A program made the position numbers and the translations under genes. Shown one piece after another: positions 55,443 to 64,000 of a DNA stretch of 64,000 nt. Position 1 is the first letter of the stretch, and each line of letters starts with the position of its first letter. The notes beneath the pieces were generated by a model. It had not been told where the DNA came from. It saw only the letters and a list, made by a program, of their open reading frames with translations, and searched no databases. The DNA is from Cenococcum geophilum 1.58 (Eukaryota; Ascomycota; Dothideomycetes; Gloniales; Gloniaceae). The stretch is from the NCBI GenBank assembly GCA_001692895.1, contig KV748202.1, forward strand, positions 1,612,001 to 1,676,000, read 5' to 3'.

Positions 55443-57080
55443 GGAAACTCTACGGATACCTTATGGAAAGCCGTCGCGTAAAGGCAGGAAGGTCCCTCTA
55501 ATAGCGAGAGATTGCGACAATATAGCCCTTTAGGCAAGACGGCTGAATAAGCCCTAATACCTAGATACTCCAGGAGCTCAAAGACTCTCGCACACCTATA
55601 GTTACCGCTAAGGAAAACGCAGATACCCTCTACAACGGTTATAACGCTGCTAGAAAGTAACTAGAACCCCTCTAGCCCCACCTAGGCTAATTAGAAAATT
55701 AAGCGCTAGAGGCAACTTTAAGATCTTCCCTTAAGCTAGAAATGCTAGAGGAATACACTAATATATCTAATTAGGGAACTAACTAGAACCCTCCCGGAAG
55801 ACTACTAGCCTATAATTGGTATAGTAATGGTATATAGACTGCTTATAAGCTAAGCGGGCCTACCCCTTTAGGTAATCTAAGCTAACCACTAACTTAAGAC
55901 CTGAGCCTTATTGGGAAGCCTATACTAGCTACTAGTACCAATACTACCTCTATAGCAGGAGCCTCCCTAGGCCCAAGTTTAGAAGGTTAAGAGCCCTATA
56001 CTAATCTTCTTTAAGATAAATATTGGGAAGCTATCGTAAGGCTCTTAAAAGCTATACGGGAGAAAGCCACTAATAAATATATTAGAACCCTTTAAGGGCA
56101 AATCTAGATCTAGTAGGGTCTAATCTAAGCTAGGTAAATTCTTTTATAACTTAGTTAAGGCTAAGGGCTTTTTAAGAGCTACCTAGTACCTACCTAAAGA
56201 AGTGTAGAAGACTTAGAGAGTTATTTACGTAATAAATAGAAAAAGGATATAAACCGACTAGCTAAGGCCTTCGGCAGTCTAGAACTCCGCTATAGACTTA
56301 ACGCCTAGCAGTTAAATAATTAGGTTCGCGAGGTAGATAACTTCTTTAAGATGCTAATAATACGAGATAATACTAAAGAGCGTATACGCTAAATCATTAG
56401 TAAGATTAAAAACTAATCGCTAAACTAGATTGTACTTAATTAGCTTAATAAAGAGTAAATTACTATATAGCTATAGCTGTAACCCTTTTTAAAGAAATAG
56501 ACTTAAGATCTATATATTATATAATATAATAATATAGAGCTATTTTAGAATGGGATACAGCTAGACCGCTATGACTTCCGCTAGTTTATAAACTTTATAG
56601 AAACTTATGCTTAGTAGATAGATCCAAAGCCCTTTAAAAATAAGGATGGTAGTATCTATAAGAAGGAGAAGATCGGGTTTATTTGGGCTAGAATTAAGCT
56701 AGTAATTTATGACGAAATAAAGTGCGTAGGAGCCCTATTATAAATTACTATATATGCGGATTTTAACCGAGCAGTTCTAAACGCTAAAGATACGGTAAGG
56801 AATTAAACCTCTTTTAGTAGGAAGCTGGGGGGTTACTAAAAGTGTAGGCACTTTAGTAGTAACGTAGGGCAGACCTAACCTTTAAAGAAGCCGTTCTTAA
56901 AGAGAACTTTAGAAGGGTTAAAGTTAGGAACCTTAAATAATGGGAAAGACTCCTAGGGTTAACTTAATACCTATCTGGCACCTTTACGGGAATACTCTAA
57001 GAAGTTAAGAGAAAACTCTAGAGGTAAATCCTATTAGAAAAATAAGTAGGGTAACAACTGCACTAATAATCTAAAAAAAG
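55443..57080 (+). pseudogene. Element C gag (relic)
   Basis: Forward frame from the leader after the LTR to the protease. A recognisable stretch is QLDRYDFR and FINFIETYA (about 56560-56610), followed by FIWARIKLVIYDEIK (about 56680-56722), a typical gag core. The C-terminal part is Lys/Asn-rich. Stops are fewer than in A or B. Confidence 0.6.
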
Positions 57081-57149
57081 AAAAGCCCTAGTTATGGACC
57101 TCTCTTAGCTACAACTAGGGCAAGATATAGAAGAAAAGACTCTCTATAT

Positions 57150-60100
57150 TGCTGTTAAGCTAGAAATAACACTCCCTATAGGTAAGGTATAATAGTTCTA
57201 AGTACTATATAATAGTGGCGCCGAAATTAATCTTATACGATATAATTTGGTAAAAGAGTATAAACTTATCCTATTGTAAAGGTAGCGGAAACCTATTATA
57301 GGCTTTTTAGATAAGTATTGGATTAAACTATATAGTGCCTATAAGCTTATAGTATTAGTAGCCGATATGCATAACTATACTAAGGTAGTTGGCCCGTAAC
57401 CCTTCTAGGCGGCTAACTTTGTAGGTTACGACCTTATCCTTAAATACCCTTAGCTTATAAAAGCAGATCCTAAAATACGCTTTAAAACTAGAGCCTTTAA
57501 ATAGTGGAATAATAAAGATTTGGAAGGGCGTATATTACTAATAAGCCTAAAGGATATTCTAGAGAATATAGCCCTAGGTAAAATAGTATACGCTCTATAC
57601 CTAAAGGAGTATTAGATTTAACCCCTATTTAATAGTAAGATAGGTATAGAGCCTAGTATAGGTAATAACCCCTCTATAATAAAGACCTTATAGAGAACTA
57701 CTAGATAGGTCGCAGAGATATTGTAAGGAGGCGGCGATCTTAAGGATCTTATAAGATACTTTAACCGCTATAGGTTACTCTAGCTTAAGTAATATGCGGA
57801 AAGTATACTATAGCACCTTAAACGCTGCATTAAGGAGTTCCCTGCCCTCTACTAGCTACTGTATAAAATAGTTTAATATATGGTAGCAACTATATATGAG
57901 CAACTACTATAGTATATAACGCTGCCTATAAGCATCCTAAGGGAGCTCTGGGACCTACCTAATAATAACGCGAAGGACGAACGTAACCCTAATTTATTAA
58001 ATATTCTAGTAGGCCTAAGGGACTTATTAAGGGTATTTTTGGGTAGGAGAGCAAAAGTCCTACTATAGAACTTAGAGTACGATTATATAATTAATTTAAA
58101 AGAAGGTAAATAACTACCGAACCTTTTTATCTATAACCTCTTGCGTAAAGAGCTTAAGATCCTACGGAAGTACCTTAATAGGTTACTAGAAAAGGGGTAG
58201 ATCTAGCCTAGTAAGTCGCCGTTAGGCGTACTAATCCTCTTTATCCCAAAACTAGATAGAACCATAAGGCTATATATAAACTATCACGGTCTTAATAAGA
58301 TTACAATTAAGAACCGTTACCTACTACTACTAGTTAGTAAAATGCTAGATTAACTATTTAGGGCGAAGATCTTTATAAAGCTAGATTTATAAAACGCCTA
58401 CCATAGGCTCCGTATTAAAGAAGGGGATAAGTAGAAGACCGCTTTTAAGACCTAATACGGCCACTTTAAGTATCTAGTAATGCCTTTTGGCCAAGTTAAT
58501 ACGCCTATAACATTCTAATTGTATATTTACAGAGCCTTAGGGGGACTAGTCGACCGTATATATATTATCTATTTAGATGACATTTTAATCTACTTAGAAA
58601 ATGAGGATTAATATAAGCAATATGTCCGCGAAGTGCTGGAACGTTTAAATAATTAGGGCCTCTACGCCAAGGCGTTAAAGTATATCTTTAACACTAAGTA
58701 GGTTGAGTTTTTAGGTTATATTATAACGCTTACGGGTGTAGTTATAGACCTAGTACGGGTATAGATAATCTAGGAGTAGCCGGAGCTAGAGAGCTACTAG
58801 GATATTTAAGTGTTCCTAGGCTTTACTAATTTCTATAAGCGCTTTATCTATAACTACTTAGACGTTGCCTAATACCTATTTAACTATATTATAGAAGCTT
58901 CCTACAACCTAACCTAAGGAGTAAAAAGCTTAAAGGCGGTAAGGAAGAAAACTAAGAAGGGACTAACTAAATAGTATAAGCTATAGTTATGGCCTGGAAA
59001 GGTTTAGGAGGCCTTTTAGGAACTGCGCATAAAGTTTACAGGAGCTCTATTGCTATGGTATTTTAACCCAGATTAGCTATTAATAATAATCACTAATATA
59101 TTAAATTTTGCCCTTACTAGTATCCTACTATAACCTAATAGGCATCTAGACGCTACCCAGCTCCATTAGAGACTAGTAGTATTTTATAGTAGAAAATTCC
59201 AGGGACCTAAAGTTAGGTATTATACCCATAATAAGGAACTGCTGGCTATAGTTAACTGCTTTAAACAGTGGCGATACTACCTTAAGCACGTAAGCCATAC
59301 TACTTGTATACTCTTAGATCACTATAATCTACGCTATTTTATAACTATAAAGGAGCTTATACCTTAATAAGCCAGATAGGCAGAGGAGCTCGCGTAATTT
59401 AATTTTAAGATTAAATACAAGCTAGGGGAAAATAACCCTACTAATAGACCGTCACGACGGCTAAACTATGCCAAAGGCTTTAAAACGGGAGAAGGAAAAC
59501 AGATAATAGATATCTTACTCCCTATATTATAAAACAAGCTCCGGGTATAGGATGCTTAAGTACCTATAGCTCTATACACTAAGTCTTAGGCAGTATAAGC
59601 CCTATTAGTTTCTACTGATGTTCCGGCTAGTACCCGGTCCGTTGCCAATAAGGGTCTAAATATACCTAGACAGGACGTCCCTAATATATTCTTAGAACCT
59701 AGTAATATACTATCCCTAATTGCTAAGCTATCCCCTTAAACTAATAGCGAAGCTATAGAGCAATTAGAACTCGGAGCCCTATAATAACCAAAGGACTTTA
59801 ACCTTATAGCGGCCTTTCTAACGTATGCGTATTAAAGAGTTATAAGATCTATAGTACTATCTAGTCTTATACTTAGAGTAGTATAGGATAAAATAGCTTT
59901 TACTTAGGAACTATTTAAAAGGTTAACGGATCTTATCTATAAGGTGCAATAGAGGGACGCTTTCTATACTATTCTTAATACGGAAGTAAACTAGAAACGT
60001 AATGGAAAGGAAGCTGCTAGGCGCTACTATTAGGAACTGGACCCGATAGGCCTACTGCGTAGAGGTGGTAAGGTTTGGGTACTATAAGAAGCAAATCTAC

Positions 60101-61430
60101 AACAGAAGACTCTTATAAAAAATTACAATAATCCCCTAGGCGGCCACTATAGTTAAGTAAAAATAGTAGAATTACTTTAGCGCAAATACTACTGGCTAAG
60201 GCTTAATTAGGAAGCAAAGGAGTACATCAGCCATTATAAGAAGTGTTAAGTATATAAGATCCGCAGGCATAAGCCATAGGGTCTACTTAAATCAGTTCCC
60301 CCCATTAGTAAGCTATAGTAACATTACGCCATAGACTTTATTACGGATCTCCTACTATCTAAAGATGGCTAAGGACGAACGTATAATTCGGTCCTTATAC
60401 TTATTAATAGGTTTTTAAAGTATGTCTAATACCTTCCCGTTAATAAAACAATTAACGCACAAGCGCTTACTAACCTAATTAAGGAGAAATACTTTCTTAA
60501 AGTAGATTAGCCGCACTCTATTATTACTAATAGGGGCAGCGTCTTTATAAGCTAGTACTAGTCAAATCTACGCTTTTATTTAAAGATAGACTACTATTAT
60601 AGTACAGCTTTCCATCTATAAACGGACGGGCAAATAAAACGCTAGAACTCGGAACTGGAGTCTTACTTATAAATGTATTTAAACTACTAGCAAGACAATT
60701 AGTATAAGCTACTTCCGTATATAAAGTACGCTTATAATTTAAAGGAATACATATTATATAAGTATATACTAATTCATATTGCCTATAGCGTCCGACTATT
60801 TAGGTTTAATGGTATACCCAATAATCACTAGCTAAGGCCGCATAATTAGTTATAGGATCCTACTAGGAAGTTTAAGGATATCTACTAAAGAGTATAAGGA
60901 TACCTCTAGGAATAGGAGGAGTAATGGAAGTATGTAAAGTAGAGCCTACAAGATACCTAAAAGTAGTAGAGACTTTAGTATAACCGCAAGCACTAAAATA
61001 AGCATTTCGGAGTAGGCGATAAGGTTCTATTACGTTTAATAAATATTAAAACCCGTTAACTATTAAAGAAGCTTAATATAAGATACCTAGGTCCCTTTTA
61101 AGTTAAGGAATAAATTAGCAAGCTAGCCTATTGTCTCCAGCTACCCCTATTTATGGCCTATATATATCTAGTGTTTTACATAAACCTACTAGAGCCCTAG
61201 TATAGACTACCGCTAAAAAAGAACTTCCGTCTAGGCCCAATTAAACACCCTAAGGTAGTAGGCGAGCGGTATAAGGTTAAAGCTATACTATGCTATAAGT
61301 CTGTCAAGAATAAGCTTCAATTTAAAGTCAAATAGCTAGGCTGGCCCGCTAAGGACTCTATATAGGAACTAGAGGATTACCTTAATTATTACAAAGATAT
61401 TCTAAAAGAATATTAGGACTAAGGTCCACA
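57150..61430 (+). pseudogene. Element C pol: PR-RT-RNaseH-IN-chromodomain
   Basis: The protease site reads Asn-Ser-Gly-Ala (about 57210-57221; Asp expected). RT spans about 58100-58760, with KSPLGVLILFIPKLD, YGHFKYLVMPFGQVNTP and an intact Tyr-Leu-Asp-Asp box (about 58570-58581). RNase H covers about 59030-59400 (VVFYSRKFQGP, HNKELLAIVNCFKQWRYYL). Integrase covers about 60080-61180 (H-x-K-K-C, YAIDFITDLL, TAFHL-TDGQ, RYLGPF). The chromodomain spans 61260-61420 (ERYKVKAILCYKS, LGWPAKDSI-ELEDYL). Remaining stops are TAG/TAA at former Gln or Trp codons, so the copy is dead. Confidence 0.85.
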
Positions 61431-63773
61431 ATCTATAAGTTATAAAAAGCGCTCTAATACTATGGTGTTATCGCGACCTATAAAGAAAGCTCGCAAAAAG
61501 AGTAAATAGGTTAAATTAGATATGGAACGGACAGGCTCCAAAAACTATAGGGATAGGGCTACGGCCTAAGGCAGGACGGGTCCTTAGCCTTTTTACGTAT
61601 ATAGTATAGAGTTAATAGGGCATTTTACTAGAATTACATTCCTATTCATTAATCTATACTAGGAATATTATTCCTAGGGCTTCCAAGCCCTTTCTAAAAG
61701 CTTTACGAGGCCTTCCTAAGCACCTAATTAAGGTCCTTAATTGCTACTATATATAAGAACGAATCCCAAAAGTCTAAACCACAAATACCCAATCTAAAAA
61801 GCCACTACGCCTTATTATTATCAGGAGTAGGATTAGTATCTATTGGGCTATTAAGTGATGGCTAACGAGAATAGAATCTAGATACCTTAGTAGGCGTATA
61901 AGTAGGTATAAAAACAGGGGCAGGACAATAAGGTGTAAATAGAGCAGAGATTTTTAAATGCTTAATACTAATATTAGGTCCAAACTAATACTAATAAAGC
62001 TCTTGCGGCGTAAGCTTATAGTTAATAAAGACATACTTAAGCCTAGAATAAACAGAGACGTTGGCTAGCTAGTATAGTCTAAAACCACCAAGACCTTACT
62101 ATAGCAACTATTAGTTACCTATCTAGTAGGTATCCGAAGGGTAACCTACCTAATAACGCATTATATTATGCTCTTTTGAAACTTAACGCGCATGCGCGAA
62201 CTCCTTCCTATAGTAGACAGCAACCTTCTTCTTATCACCCCCATCCCTTACCCTATCCTCAGCATACTAACCTTACTCTCGCATTAGGCGTTACTAGCTA
62301 GCTTACTGGGAATTATGGGCAGTATAGATGGCCGTGGTATAGTCTTAAATTTAGCTAAGTTGTTTAGCATTTGCGCTAGAATAAGAGAGAGCCCAGGTAA
62401 TATAGTAGTTAAGGATATTAAAGGAACGTCGTTACTTAGGCCCAGGCTATTAAAGCTTAAAGTTAGCAATAGAAATCTATTAAGAATAGAAAAGCTCACC
62501 TTAACGCAACTACCGCTCTTAGTACGCATGCATTAATTATAAGGACTAAAGGTATTAGATCTAACGTAGTGCGTCTTATTACAAGCCTCCAGAATCCTAT
62601 TATTAGATTTCTAGTCTTTTAAAGACGTATAGGCAAAATTATTTAGGTAGGACCAGCACCAGTTACGAGTTAGTAGAGGTTAGGGTTCTATATATAAAGG
62701 TAGGGCTAGGATACGCTATGGAATCTACTTAGAAAAGCAGTCAGCAGGAGAATAAAGAGGCATATTAAATTATTAATGGAAAAAAAGAAAATCTTAATAA
62801 TATATTGAAGATACGTCTAAAATTGGATAAAGGTTAATAATGGGAAAGTAAGGTGTTAAGGAAAAGGAGCAGCTTAATAAGTAAAGGTGTCCTTATACTT
62901 TACTGTCTAATACTCTTCCAATAAATAGCCGCAACCTTGCTGATATAACTCCGTTATAATAGCGCTATTTAGAAGGAAGGAAATACGCGTATAAGTTATT
63001 TAACTATTACTTCCTTATAAAAACTAACTACGCGGCCAGGGGAAGGTAATTAAGACGTTAAATTAAAGACGTATATGGGTTAAATTAGACCTAAAACGAT
63101 ACTATAGTATTAAAGAACAACGTTATAGACGTTCTTAATAATTGTATAATAGCTACAATTACTATCACGAAATGTCCCTGTTTACTAGGTAGTAGAGCTA
63201 CGCTAAATATACGGCATAGGACTACTAGATTTAAAACTATATATACTAAATCTTAAGAGACAAGTCTCTTTAACTAACTAATTAATACCTTAACCACATC
63301 TAATAGCCTAAGGGCAAATGCGGGAGTAATATGTTAGTAACGTAGAGGATTATAAGAAAAGGATTATAGACCATATCTTAGCAGTTAAAGATAACGGCAA
63401 GCTAAGGCTCTATACGTTAAATCCCATACTAAAAGGTTCTACGGAACTATACTAGAACACCAAATTGCCTATAATACTTGTAATTAATTGCAGACCGGTA
63501 TAAAGGCTTAGAAGTAAAGTTATATAAAAATCCCCGTGTTAGCCTAGGTAGTTACCGGCATACTTCTAGTAGGCTTCTAATAGGTCTCCTAGCAATCCTC
63601 GCGTCTTTTCTCTAGTTATATTTTTTCCTTATTAAGGTTTTTTAGGAGTTTAAAGTAGGGGTTAGATAGATAGATAATATACAGTAGTATACCAATACCT
63701 CTCCGAACCTCTTCCGGGACGAGCCCTTATAATCTCCCTACTATAAGGTAATAGCGATCGGGGGCCAACTGTA
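61431..63773 (+). other. Extra 3' region of element C (2.3 kb)
   Basis: Lies between the chromodomain and the purine tract. No known domain. The longest open stretch is on the reverse strand at 62284-62529 (81 codons, hydrophobic, Leu/Ser-rich), overlapped by a forward open stretch. It could be an antisense ORF, a captured host fragment or another insertion without visible ends. GC content and CpA frequency are somewhat higher here. Confidence 0.5.
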
Positions 63774-63789
63774 AGAAGGGGGGGGGTAA
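63774..63789 (+). other. Polypurine tract of element C
   Basis: A long G run ending GGGGTAA directly before the 3' LTR start at 63790. The same G-run + TA/TAA pattern precedes the LTRs of D, D2 and A on their own strands. Confidence 0.8.
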
Positions 63790-64000
63790 TATAAGGGATA
63801 TTATTACGGACACCTCGGGTTGCCCTTAGGACAACCCCTAAATGCCCCTTAGATAGTCGCCGGTCACGTACCGAAGGTACGTGCCCGTAGTATATAGTCT
63901 CCACAATCCCAGAGGCCTTACCTCCTTAAGGATTCGTCTCTCTTACTAATCTATCCTGTTCCAATCGTGTCCTTATAGCCCCCTGTCTATAAAATCCCCT
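63790..64000 (+). repeat. 3' LTR of element C (cut by window edge)
   Basis: 211 bp matching the start of 55111-55422. The hairpin at 63865-63883 reads CACGTACC-GAA-GGTACGTG, changed on both arms relative to the 5' LTR. Confidence 0.85.

Larger units (their letters stand above)
55111..64000 (+). mobile_element. Element C: Ty3/Gypsy chromovirus, best preserved pol in the window
   Basis: 5' LTR 55111 to about 55422 and 3' LTR from 63790 to beyond the window. A G-rich purine tract (63774-63789) precedes the 3' LTR. Gag, PR, RT, RNase H, integrase and chromodomain can be read continuously on the forward strand through scattered TAG/TAA. About 2.3 kb of extra sequence lies between the chromodomain and the purine tract. 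Confidence 0.88.

Noticed and set aside
62315..62536. Forward 73-codon frame in the 3' region of element C
   Set aside because: Shadow of the reverse frame at 62284-62529; no domain on either strand, so neither is called a gene.

Overview
The window looks like an AT-rich, gene-poor block from a filamentous ascomycete (Pezizomycotina). Almost all of it is nested transposable elements that carry the mark of repeat-induced point mutation (RIP). CpA and its complement TpG are strongly depleted and TpA is enriched, and former reading frames are broken by TAG/TAA where CAG, CAA or TGG codons would be expected. Cys and His zinc-knuckle codons read as Tyr, and catalytic Asp pairs read as Asn. These are visual judgements; no composition statistics were computed.

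Left block (1-22,911), mostly reverse strand. A Ty3/Gypsy chromovirus copy (element A, 1-21,112) is split by four younger insertions: a 454-bp TRIM with an apparent self-priming signal (503-956), a 5'-truncated LINE (1,995-5,686), a large non-autonomous LTR element with almost unmutated LTRs (J, 6,918-13,283), and a second non-autonomous element built from short internal repeats (D, 13,688-18,363). Element A itself interrupts the gag of another element (G, 21,113-22,643), which lies next to an RT relic (F) and the 3' end of chromovirus E (22,912 to about 24,640).

Centre (about 24,870-26,330). A short unmutated island holds the only convincing intact gene: a three-exon reverse-strand gene for a 152-residue hotdog-fold (4HBT) thioesterase.

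Right block (26,331-64,000). A LINE fragment is cut by a gag-bearing element (H). A reverse chromovirus (D2) is split by a complete forward Gypsy element (B, 30,914-38,486), which carries a solo J LTR and a foldback MITE. Chromovirus A2 (40,684-55,110) follows, holding a 7.3-kb LINE with both target duplications (43,382-50,700) and a poly(A)-tailed LINE fragment. Chromovirus C (55,111 to the window edge) comes last and keeps a nearly readable gag-PR-RT-RNaseH-IN-chromodomain.

Autonomous Gypsy and LINE elements could supply reverse transcriptase to the non-autonomous passengers, but no partner sharing the termini of the TRIM, J or D is visible here. Many element boundaries are fixed by target duplications and LTR ends. 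Domain limits inside RIP-decayed pol regions are approximate.
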